Shown here: piece after piece, positions 1-6,788 of the stretch
Layout of the letters: each line of letters opens with the position of its first letter
How positions within the stretch are numbered: position 1 is the stretch's first letter
Assembly (NCBI GenBank): GCA_019115345.1
Contig: DXDV01000312.1
Span: 1-15,688, forward strand
Length of the DNA stretch: 15,688 nt
Source of the DNA: Candidatus Intestinimonas stercorigallinarum
Lineage (GTDB): Bacteria; Bacillota; Clostridia; Oscillospirales; Oscillospiraceae
Direction: 5' to 3'
The notes under the pieces: generated by a model
Seen by the model: only the letters and a program-made list of their open reading frames with translations
What the model was told of the DNA's origin: nothing
Database searches by the model: none
Translations under genes and position numbers: made by a program

Positions 1-976
<976 letters not shown>

Positions 977-980
977 GGAC

Positions 981-2738
981 TCATCCTCCATATGCTTTCT
1001 TCTCCAGCAGCTTTTTCTGCATGGCCAGCAGCTCCTCGGACTCTCCCGCCAGCCTGCGTTTTTCTGCCTCTGTCTCTATGATCTCTATGTAATCCCTCAT
1101 GGCCTGCGCGCCATTTTGGAGAGATACCGGTTTGGTGAGCACGCCGCTCAAGTGGTTCATCTCCGCCGGCTCCAGCTCCCCGGCCAGGGCGGCCAGACTG
1201 ACGGTGAGCCCGTTTTTCCAGCGCTCCCGGAGCAGGGCAAAGACCTTGCCCAGCAATGGTGAGGAAAACCGCTCCGGCTCCAGCACCGCCGCGCTGCCGA
1301 AGAGCTCCGGGTCCAGCGCCACCAGGCGCAGGACGCCCTCCTCCGCCAGCGCCGAGCGCACATTGTCGTAGTGCAGAGCCCGCTCTTTCGGCTGGCTCTG
1401 GAGCGCAGGGGTCAGGTCCCGCCGCTCCTGCTGCTTTTTTTCCTTCCATCGCCGCTGGGAGCGGTCTCGCTTGACCTCCTGGGCCACCACCTCGGCGGAG
1501 ACCCCGGCCAGCTCGGCGCACCGGGCGCCGTAGATCTCCCGCTCCGCCGGACTGGGCAGCTGGGCCACCACCGGGACGGCCTCCTTCAAAAACTCCACCC
1601 GCTGGGCGTCGTCGCTGAGGTCGTACTTTGCCTTCACCTGGTCGATGCGGTACTCAACGTGGTTCTCGCTCTGGTCCAGCAGCTTGGCGAAGGCCTCCGG
1701 GCCGTATTTGCCGATGAACTCGTCGGGGTCCTTGGCCCCCTTCATCCGCAGCACCCGGACCTTCATCCCCGTCTTTTCCAGCAGCCCGATGGCCCGCTGG
1801 GCGGCAGAGACGCCGGCGCCGTCGCCGTCGTAGGCGATGATCACCTCTTTGGTATACCGGGCCAGGAGCTGGGCGTGGTCCCCCGTCAGGGCGGTGCCCA
1901 GGGAGGCCACGGTGCAGTCAAAGCCGGCCTGGTGGAGGGAGAGGGTGTCCATATAGCCCTCGGTGAGGATGATGCGGCCCAGGCGGGTCTTTTTGGCGAT
2001 ATTCAGGGCGAACAGGTTCCGGCCCTTATTAAAGACCGGGCTGTCCGGGGAGTTGAGATATTTGGGGGTGGAGTCGTCCAGCACCCGGCCGCCAAAGCCG
2101 ATGACGTCCCCCCGCAGGTCGATGATGGGAAACATGACCCGGTTCCGGAACCGGTCGTAGACCCGGCCCTCCTTGGTGCGGACCACCAGCCCGGCCTCCA
2201 GCAGGTCGCTTTTGTCGTAGCCCTTGGCCGCCATGGCGGTGATGAGGTTGTCCCAGCCCTCCGGCGCCATGCCCAGGCCGAACCGGGTCACCGTGGCTTT
2301 GGAGAGCCTGCGCTTTCCGAAGAGATAGGCCGCCCCGGCTTGTCCGGCGGGACTGTGGAGCACGCCGTGAAAGTACCGGGCCGCCTCCTTGTTGAGGGAG
2401 AGGAGCCGCTCCCGCTTCCTGCGGAAGGCCCCGTTCCCCCCGGTCTCCTCCGGCACCGTCAGTCCCGCCCGCTTGGCCAGGAACCGGACGGCGTCCGGGT
2501 AGGAGAGGTTCTCCATCTCCATGATGAAGTTGATGACCCCGCCCCCCTTGCCGCAGCCGAAGCACTTGTACATCTGGCGCTCCGGGACCACGTGGAAGGA
2601 TGGGGTGCGCTCGCTGTGGAAGGGACAGCAGCCCCACAGGCTGCCGCCCTTTCGGGTCAGGGGGACATAGTCGGCCACCACATCAGCGATGTCGCACCGG
2701 GCCATCAATTCATCGATGAATTGTGCCGGGATGGCCAT
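981..2738 (-). CDS. dnaG: DNA primase DnaG
   Basis: Synthesises RNA primers for lagging-strand replication at the fork, acting with the replicative helicase. The protein is 585 aa, close to the usual bacterial size (about 600). The N-terminal CHC2 zinc finger is intact: C38-P-F-H41 and C59-F-G-C62. The catalytic core follows, with basic stretches such as YDRFRNRVMFPI (194-205). A Toprim domain around 255-335 carries E260 in EGYMD and D304/D306 in AYDGDGAG, the metal-binding acidic residues. Residues from about 455 to 585 form the helical C-terminal region expected to bind DnaB-type helicase. The ATG at 2738 is preceded by a GGGGG-type ribosome site. The gene is 59 bases downstream of dgt, and its stop is four bases before the rpoD start, an order typical of the Firmicutes version of the macromolecular synthesis operon. 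Nothing appears broken. Confidence 0.98.
   Translation of the reverse strand: MAIPAQFIDELMARCDIADVVADYVPLTRKGGSLWGCCPFHSERTPSFHVVPERQMYKCFGCGKGGGVINFIMEMENLSYPDAVRFLAKRAGLTVPEETGGNGAFRRKRERLLSLNKEAARYFHGVLHSPAGQAGAAYLFGKRRLSKATVTRFGLGMAPEGWDNLITAMAAKGYDKSDLLEAGLVVRTKEGRVYDRFRNRVMFPIIDLRGDVIGFGGRVLDDSTPKYLNSPDSPVFNKGRNLFALNIAKKTRLGRIILTEGYMDTLSLHQAGFDCTVASLGTALTGDHAQLLARYTKEVIIAYDGDGAGVSAAQRAIGLLEKTGMKVRVLRMKGAKDPDEFIGKYGPEAFAKLLDQSENHVEYRIDQVKAKYDLSDDAQRVEFLKEAVPVVAQLPSPAEREIYGARCAELAGVSAEVVAQEVKRDRSQRRWKEKKQQERRDLTPALQSQPKERALHYDNVRSALAEEGVLRLVALDPELFGSAAVLEPERFSSPLLGKVFALLRERWKNGLTVSLAALAGELEPAEMNHLSGVLTKPVSLQNGAQAMRDYIEIIETEAEKRRLAGESEELLAMQKKLLEKKAYGG
984..989 (-). promoter_or_regulatory. 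rpoD ribosome-binding site inside the last codons of dnaG
   Basis: On the minus strand this reads GGAGGA, directly followed by the dnaG stop TGA and, seven bases after the motif, the rpoD ATG. The same six bases encode the final two glycines of DnaG. This placement suggests that ribosomes finishing dnaG deliver or clear the way for rpoD initiation (inferred translational coupling). Confidence 0.85.
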
Positions 2739-2765
2739 ATTTTTCCCCCTTTCAGACTATCTTTT

Positions 2766-2779
2766 CCGCCTGACGGCGG
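2766..2779 (-). other. Small hairpin in the dgt-dnaG spacer
   Basis: In the 59-base spacer the transcript reads CCGCC, a four-base loop (GTCA), then GGCGG. It is followed by AAAAGATAG rather than a run of U, so it does not look like an intrinsic terminator. It could be an mRNA stability or processing element, or chance in GC-rich DNA. Confidence 0.3.
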
Positions 2780-2797
2780 CTTCATACCGGCTTGCCC

Positions 2798-3802
2798 TCA
2801 CTTGACCCCCCAGGACATGGGGATGAAGGCGGCGGAGAACTTCTCCACGGCGTATTTGTCGGTCATGCCGGCGATGTAGTCGCACACCGCCCGCTCCACG
2901 CTCTCCCGCTCCCGGATGTCCTGGAACTCCGGGGGAAGCATGTCCGGATCGTGGCAGTAGTATTCAAAGAGGCGCAGGAGCATGTCCTGGGCCTTGGACT
3001 CCTCCCCCTTGGCCACCGGGTTGCGGTAGACATGCTCGAACATGAATTCCCGCAGGTCGTGCATGGCCTCCCGGCAGGCCTCCGACTGCCGCAGGGCGCC
3101 GGTGTCGGCGCTCTCCCGGATGATGTCGGTGGTGAGGGTGTCGATGCGCTCGGAGTGGGTGAAGCCCAGCACGTTGGAGATCTCCAGGGGGATGTCCATG
3201 GGGTAGATGATGCCGCCCCGCATGGCGTCGTCGATGTCGGCGTTGATGTAGGCGATCTTGTCCGCCAGGCGCAGGAGCTGACCCTCCAGGGTCTCCGCCG
3301 TGTCGGGTCCGGTGTGGCAGAGGATGCCCCGGCGGACCTCATAGGTGAGGTTGAGCCCCTCCCCATCCTTTTCCAGCCGGTCCACCACCCGCAGGGACTG
3401 GACGTTGTGCTGGAAGCCGCCGGGCATGATCTCGTTGAGGACCCGCTCTCCGGCATGGCCGAAGGGGGTATGGCCCAGGTCATGGCCGTAGGCCGCCGCC
3501 TCGGTGAGGTCCTCGTTGAGCTGAAGTCCCCGGGCGATGGTGCGGGCGATGCGGACCACCTCAATGGTGTGGGTCATACGGGTGCGGTAGTGGTCCCCCT
3601 CCGGCTGCAAAAAGACCTGGGTCTTATGCATCAGCCGGCGGAAGGCCTTGGAGTGGATGATCCGGTCGATGTCCCGCTGAAAGCAGGTCCGCACCGGGCA
3701 GGGCTCCACCGGACGGGCACGGCCCCGGGAATCCACCGCCAGACAGGCATAGGGCGAGAGGAAGCGCCGTTCCTGGGCCTCCCGCCGCTCTCGTTCCGTC
3801 AA
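2798..3802 (-). CDS. dgt: Deoxyguanosinetriphosphate triphosphohydrolase-like protein (dNTPase, HD domain)
   Basis: Predicted to hydrolyse dNTPs to deoxynucleoside plus triphosphate, helping to set dNTP pools. The protein has 334 aa, the size of the shorter Firmicutes members. The metal-binding HD signature is complete: H78 in RMTHTIEV, H107-D108 in YGHDLGHTPFGH, and D181 in LADKIAY. The family N-terminal signature FQRDIDRIIHSKAFRRLMHKTQVF is at 41-64. The start is a TTG at 3802, chosen because GGAGGT lies eight bases upstream and the frame matches the family from the first residues; the nearby ATG at 3818 is in another frame. It precedes dnaG and rpoD, linking nucleotide-pool control to priming. 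The exact substrate (dGTP or several dNTPs) cannot be told from sequence. Confidence 0.93.
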   Translation of the reverse strand: MTERERREAQERRFLSPYACLAVDSRGRARPVEPCPVRTCFQRDIDRIIHSKAFRRLMHKTQVFLQPEGDHYRTRMTHTIEVVRIARTIARGLQLNEDLTEAAAYGHDLGHTPFGHAGERVLNEIMPGGFQHNVQSLRVVDRLEKDGEGLNLTYEVRRGILCHTGPDTAETLEGQLLRLADKIAYINADIDDAMRGGIIYPMDIPLEISNVLGFTHSERIDTLTTDIIRESADTGALRQSEACREAMHDLREFMFEHVYRNPVAKGEESKAQDMLLRLFEYYCHDPDMLPPEFQDIRERESVERAVCDYIAGMTDKYAVEKFSAAFIPMSWGVK

Positions 3803-3810
3803 GGCTCCTC

Positions 3811-3816
3811 ACCTCC
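3811..3816 (-). promoter_or_regulatory. Ribosome-binding site that fixes the TTG start of dgt
   Basis: On the minus strand it reads GGAGGT, eight bases before TTG at 3802. A second purine block, GAGGAG, lies between it and the start but only two bases from TTG, too close to be the main site. No ATG or GTG in the correct frame fits better. Confidence 0.7.
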
Positions 3817-3834
3817 ATAGAAACCGTCTGACCT

Positions 3835-3863
3835 GTTATACGCCGTCCGCGGGGTGAAATCCT
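3835..3863 (-). promoter_or_regulatory. Possible weak promoter for dgt-dnaG-rpoD
   Basis: The 88-base gap between yigZ and dgt is the largest spacer in this gene group and is AT-rich on its yigZ side. TATAAC at 3835-3840 (minus strand) resembles a -10 box. The hexamer 17 bases upstream is AGGATT, a poor -35 match. The call is tentative; the genes could equally be read through from hflX-yigZ. Confidence 0.25.
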
Positions 3864-3890
3864 GCCCGCCGGGAAAAATTCATAAAATAT

Positions 3891-4532
3891 TCATTTTCCC
3901 CGCTCCCCGGTCAGGGGCGCCGCCCGGAAGTCGTGCCCGGTGACGGCGGGCGTCACCGCCCCGGCGGTGAGCTCCACGATGCGGGCCTTGAAGCCCTCCT
4001 CCCTGCCCTCGGGCAGGAACACGGCAAGGCCCACATCGGCGGCGTAGTCGGTCTCCCCCAGCAGTCCGCCCGCCGCCTCCGCCTCCTGCCGGACCCGCTC
4101 CAGCAGATGGTAGGGAAAGCGCAGTTCCACCCGGGACCACTGGCGGACCACCGAGATGCCGGCGGCGTCCAGGGCGTCCTTGGCGCTCTGGATATAGGCC
4201 CGGACCAGCCCCCCGGCCCCCAGCAGCACGCCGCCGAAATACCGGGTCACCACACAGACCACGTCCACCACGCCCTCCCGCTGAAAGACGTTGAGCATGG
4301 GCTGTCCCGCCGTCCCCTGCGGCTCTCCGTCGTCGGAATAGCGCTCGGCGCCGTCCTTGAGCCGGTAGCACCAGCAGTTGTGGCGTGCGTCATAGTGCTT
4401 CTTTCTGGTCTCCTCGATCCGGGCTCTGGCCTCGGCCTCGCTCTCCACGTGCCACACGTGGCCCAGGAAGCGGGACCGCTTCTCCACCAGCTCGGTCTCG
4501 GAGGTCTTTGTCGGGATATAGTATTCCGTCAT
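3891..4532 (-). CDS. YigZ/IMPACT-family protein
   Basis: Member of the UPF0029 (Impact N-terminal) plus DUF1949 family, known as YigZ in Escherichia coli and YvyE in Bacillus subtilis. Its biochemical role is not settled; eukaryotic IMPACT proteins act on translation control. With the start used here it has 213 aa, the usual bacterial length. The family signature is clear: DDGEPQGTAGQPML (67-80) and VVTRYFGGVLLGAGGLVRAY (94-113). The C-terminal part from about 136 to 203 fits DUF1949. The start at 4532 was chosen because MTEYYIPTKTSETELVEKRSRF-like N-termini fit the family. An in-frame ATG at 4544 (adding MRAA) is equally near a ribosome site. The ATG at 4604 would overlap hflX by 52 bases and is unlikely. 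It follows hflX immediately. Confidence 0.92.
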   Translation of the reverse strand: MTEYYIPTKTSETELVEKRSRFLGHVWHVESEAEARARIEETRKKHYDARHNCWCYRLKDGAERYSDDGEPQGTAGQPMLNVFQREGVVDVVCVVTRYFGGVLLGAGGLVRAYIQSAKDALDAAGISVVRQWSRVELRFPYHLLERVRQEAEAAGGLLGETDYAADVGLAVFLPEGREEGFKARIVELTAGAVTPAVTGHDFRAAPLTGERGK

Positions 4533-4548
4533 AGCCGCCCTCATTTCT

Positions 4549-4554
4549 CTCCTC
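4549..4554 (-). promoter_or_regulatory. Ribosome-binding site for yigZ overlapping the hflX stop codon
   Basis: On the minus strand GAGGAG begins inside the hflX TGA (4553-4555). It is four bases from the ATG at 4544 and sixteen from the ATG at 4532. A second, weaker block (GAGGG, 4538-4542) lies five bases before 4532. The arrangement implies coupled translation of hflX and yigZ, but leaves the yigZ start undecided between the two ATGs. Confidence 0.6.
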
Positions 4555-5815
4555 AGCTGTCCTGAAGATACTCGCTCAGCTGTCCCAGCAGCCTGGGGGT
4601 GCACACCGCCGTGACCAGGATGGTCTCGCCGTACTCCACCGTCTCCACCTTGGCCTCCTGGTAGAGGGTGTCCAGCACCCCGCCCTTGTCATAGGGCAGG
4701 GAGAAGGTCACCCGGTGGGCGCCGGCGTCCAGCCGGTCGCCGATCATGCTCCGGAGCCGGTCCAGCCCCTCCCCCGTCTTGGCGGAGACGGTGACGATGT
4801 CCTCGCCGTGGGGCAGGATATCTCCGCGGTACCGGTCGCACTTGTTGAACACATCCAGCCTGGGGGTCTCCGAGGCCCCCAGGTCATGGATGAGGGACTC
4901 CACCACCGCCGCCTGCTCCCGCCACTCCGGGTTGGAGGAGTCGATGACATGGAGGAGCAGATCGGCGTAGGAGAGCTCCTCCAGCGTAGCCTTGAAGGCC
5001 TCCACCAGATGGTGGGGCAGCTTGGAGATAAAGCCCACCGTATCGGAGATGAGGACGGTGCAGGTGTCCGAGATCTCCAGGGTGCGGGTGGTGGTGTCCA
5101 GGGTGTCGAAAAGCCGGTTGTTGGCCGGGATATCAGCCCCGGTGAGGGCGTTGAGGAGGGTGGATTTTCCGGCGTTGGTATAGCCCACAATGGCCACCAC
5201 CGGCACCTCGTTCTTCTCCCGGCGGGTGCGCTGAGTGGCCCGCACCCGGCGCACCTGCTCCAGCTCCTCCCGCAGCTTCTGGATCTTTCGGTGGATGTGC
5301 CGCCGGTCGGTCTCCAGCTGGGTCTCGCCGGGACCGCGGGTGCCGATGGCGCCCTCCTGCCGCTCCAGGTGCGTCCACATGCCCAGCAGCCGGGGCAGCA
5401 GATATTGGTATTGGGCCAGCTCCACCTGGAGCCGGCCCTCCTTGGTCCGGGCCCGCTGGGCGAAAATGTCCAGGATCAGGGCGGAGCGGTCCAGCACCGC
5501 CACCCCCAGCTCGTCGGAGAGCACCCGCTGCTGAGAGGGGGAAAGGGCGTTGTCGAAGATGACCATGGTGGCGCCGGTCCCCTGGACCAGCTCCTTGACC
5601 TCGGCCACCTTGCCCTCGCCGATGAAGGTCCGGGAGTCCGGCGTATCCTTGTTTTGCAGGACCGTCCCCACGCACACGCCCCCCGCCGTCTCCAGCAGGG
5701 CGGAGAGCTCCTCCATGGAGGACTCGCTGGCGTTTTCCTCCCGGCTCAGACAGCCGGCGTTGAGGCCCACCAGCACCGCGCGGTCGATCTTCTCTTCTGT
5801 GGTATGGTCAGTCAT
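4553..5815 (-). CDS. hflX: GTPase HflX
   Basis: Ribosome-associated GTPase of the Obg-HflX superfamily; characterised members bind 50S/70S particles and split stalled or stressed ribosomes. The protein has 420 aa, the normal length. The N-terminal HflX domain spans about 10-200, with the glycine-rich linker GTRGPGETQLETDRR (158-172) and a basic, helical stretch after it. The GTPase domain carries G1 GYTNAGKST (211-219), G3 DTVG (258-261), G4 NKCD (324-327) and G5 SAK (344-346). A C-terminal domain follows to 420. The ATG at 5815 has GGAGGT just upstream; an upstream in-frame extension of 61 residues reads through the preceding gene in another frame and has no family resemblance. It lies 22 bases after the flavin reductase gene and abuts yigZ. 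Confidence 0.97.
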   Translation of the reverse strand: MTDHTTEEKIDRAVLVGLNAGCLSREENASESSMEELSALLETAGGVCVGTVLQNKDTPDSRTFIGEGKVAEVKELVQGTGATMVIFDNALSPSQQRVLSDELGVAVLDRSALILDIFAQRARTKEGRLQVELAQYQYLLPRLLGMWTHLERQEGAIGTRGPGETQLETDRRHIHRKIQKLREELEQVRRVRATQRTRREKNEVPVVAIVGYTNAGKSTLLNALTGADIPANNRLFDTLDTTTRTLEISDTCTVLISDTVGFISKLPHHLVEAFKATLEELSYADLLLHVIDSSNPEWREQAAVVESLIHDLGASETPRLDVFNKCDRYRGDILPHGEDIVTVSAKTGEGLDRLRSMIGDRLDAGAHRVTFSLPYDKGGVLDTLYQEAKVETVEYGETILVTAVCTPRLLGQLSEYLQDS

Positions 5816-5824
5816 AGCACCTCC

Positions 5825-5837
5825 GGGACGGTGTCCC
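5825..5837 (-). other. Short hairpin between the flavin reductase stop and the hflX ribosome site
   Basis: The transcript reads GGGAC, loop ACC, GTCCC. It starts directly after the TGA of the flavin reductase gene and ends directly before GGAGG of hflX. The five-base-pair stem occupies most of the 22-base gap. It has no U-tract, so it is not a terminator; it may keep the hflX ribosome site exposed or near the terminating ribosome. Confidence 0.4.
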
Positions 5838-6344
5838 TCACTTCTTTCGATAGGCCTCCACGATCTTGCCGATATACATGCGGTGGTAGTCCTTCTCCGG
5901 ATACCACTTGCCGTCGGTCTCCGGGTCCAGGAAATGGGCGGGGTCGATATCCTGCCAGTACAGCTTCCGGCACACCAGCACCAGCTCCGCCTCGGCAAAG
6001 TAGAGCGCGCCGCCCTCCCCCGTACAGACTGTAAAGCCGCATTCCTTCACCTTGTCCACCTCGCGGCCGCTCTTGGACCCGCAGAGGGCCAGGGCGCTCC
6101 GGTGCTCCGGTCCGAAAAAGGCGAGGGTGAAATAGTCGCTCTTCTCCACAAATTCGTAGGTATAGCGCTGGGGGCGGATATAGCAGGTGGCCACGTCGCT
6201 GCCCCAGAGCACGCCCAGTCCGCCCCAGCTGGCGGTCATGGTGTTGCAGTGGTCCGCCGTTCCGGCGGTGATGAGCATCCACTGCTCTCCAATGAGGGAA
6301 AATACGTTCCCGTCCAGGCTCTTTACATCACATTTTTCCAGCAT
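5838..6344 (-). CDS. Flavin reductase-family (flavoredoxin-like) FMN-binding protein
   Basis: Small cytoplasmic flavoprotein of the flavin reductase-like domain family, with a split-barrel fold that binds FMN. The physiological partner is unknown. The protein has 168 aa, normal for the short anaerobe members. Supporting sequence: NTMTASWGGLGVLWG (34-48) and CYIRPQRYTYEFVEKSDYFTLAFF (54-77), the region that contacts flavin phosphate and the isoalloxazine ring in this family. No signal peptide or membrane segment is seen. Five cysteines (C5, C33, C54, C88, C102) are visible in the first 110 residues; none forms a clear metal-binding motif. The ATG at 6344 has AGGAGGG upstream. It is the first gene after the rpmE terminator. 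A TATACT at 6388-6393 could be its -10 box, but no good -35 accompanies it. It could be an electron carrier or a redox-stress protein; I cannot decide. Confidence 0.88.
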   Translation of the reverse strand: MLEKCDVKSLDGNVFSLIGEQWMLITAGTADHCNTMTASWGGLGVLWGSDVATCYIRPQRYTYEFVEKSDYFTLAFFGPEHRSALALCGSKSGREVDKVKECGFTVCTGEGGALYFAEAELVLVCRKLYWQDIDPAHFLDPETDGKWYPEKDYHRMYIGKIVEAYRKK

Positions 6345-6397
6345 GACTGCGCCCTCCTATGAAAGCATCTTGTATCTTGCGCAAAGCAGTATATGCG

Positions 6398-6427
6398 AAA
6401 AGACCCGCGCCGAAACCGACGCGGGCC
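6398..6427 (-). terminator. Intrinsic terminator of rpmE
   Basis: The transcript forms an 11-base-pair stem: GGCCCGCGTCG, loop GUUU, CGGCGCGGGUC, with two G-U pairs. A four-U run follows. It starts 15 bases after the rpmE stop. The short U-tract may allow partial read-through into the flavin reductase gene. Confidence 0.88.
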
Positions 6428-6442
6428 TCATGAGTACCGTGC

Positions 6443-6649
6443 TTACTTCTTGTCCAGACCGAACTTCTTGTTGAAGCGGCTCACGCGACCGCCGGTGTCC
6501 ACCATCTTCTGCTTGCCGGTGAAAAAGGGGTGACACTTGGAGCAAACTTCCACGCGGATGTCCTTCTTGGTAGAGCCGGTCTCGATCACATTACCACAGG
6601 CGCACTTGATCGTGGTCTGCTGATAATTGGGATGGATACCTTCCTTCAT
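6443..6649 (-). CDS. rpmE: 50S ribosomal protein L31, zinc-binding (C+) form
   Basis: Large-subunit ribosomal protein that contributes to the 50S-30S bridge. It has 68 aa, starting MKEGIHPNY, the standard L31 opening. The zinc ligands are all present: C16 and C18 in CACGN, C36 and C39 in CSKCHPFF. This makes it the C+ form, not the zinc-independent paralogue made under zinc limitation. The C-terminus is short and basic (RFNKKFGLDKK). The ATG at 6649 is served by GAGGTG about eight bases upstream. The gene has its own strong promoter and terminator, so it is an independent unit between addA and the flavin reductase gene, although no terminator separates it from addA. Confidence 0.98.
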   Translation of the reverse strand: MKEGIHPNYQQTTIKCACGNVIETGSTKKDIRVEVCSKCHPFFTGKQKMVDTGGRVSRFNKKFGLDKK

Positions 6650-6683
6650 TGCTGTTTCACCTCTTTCTCGTTCTGGATGAGAC

Positions 6684-6704
6684 GGCGCAGCAAACCTCCA
6701 CGCC
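6684..6704 (-). promoter_or_regulatory. Hairpin in the rpmE 5' leader, possible autoregulatory site
   Basis: The leader from the predicted start point (about 6714) to the ATG is about 65 bases. Within it GGCGTGG pairs with CTGCGCC (seven pairs, two of them G-U) around a seven-base loop AGGTTTG. L31 leaders that bind their own protein are described in several bacterial groups. I infer, but cannot show, that this hairpin plays that role. It does not cover the rpmE ribosome site itself. Confidence 0.4.
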
Positions 6705-6720
6705 TTACAAACGCTAGAAT

Positions 6721-6749
6721 ATGATAGCACAGTGAGAGACAGAATGCAA
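6721..6749 (-). promoter_or_regulatory. Sigma-A promoter of rpmE
   Basis: On the minus strand: -35 TTGCAT at 6744-6749, a 17-base spacer, and -10 TATCAT at 6721-6726. Both boxes match the primary sigma consensus (TTGACA/TATAAT) at four or more of six positions, with ideal spacing. The region is AT-rich against the GC-rich surroundings. Predicted start is near 6714. This is the best promoter visible in the window. Confidence 0.85.
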
Positions 6750-6788
6750 CTGTTTTTTTCATTTTTTATCCCGCTTTTTCTGTGCCGC

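Noticed and set aside
1371..2879. A 502-codon plus-strand frame antisense to dnaG
   Set aside because: Same codon-mirror effect; the product is rich in G, V, L, H, D and resembles no family, while DnaG on the other strand is intact.
3624..3818. ATG at 3818 as an alternative start for dgt
   Set aside because: It is in a different frame and yields an unrelated 64-residue peptide; the TTG at 3802 is in the HD-family frame with good ribosome-site spacing.
5816..5998. A 61-residue N-terminal extension of HflX
   Set aside because: It is an off-frame read of the flavin reductase gene, and GGAGGT sits just upstream of the ATG at 5815.
6660..6702. A possible 14-codon leader peptide in the rpmE leader (GTG ... 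TGA)
   Set aside because: No ribosome site precedes the GTG, and a frame this short is expected by chance; the hairpin is the better-supported feature of the leader.
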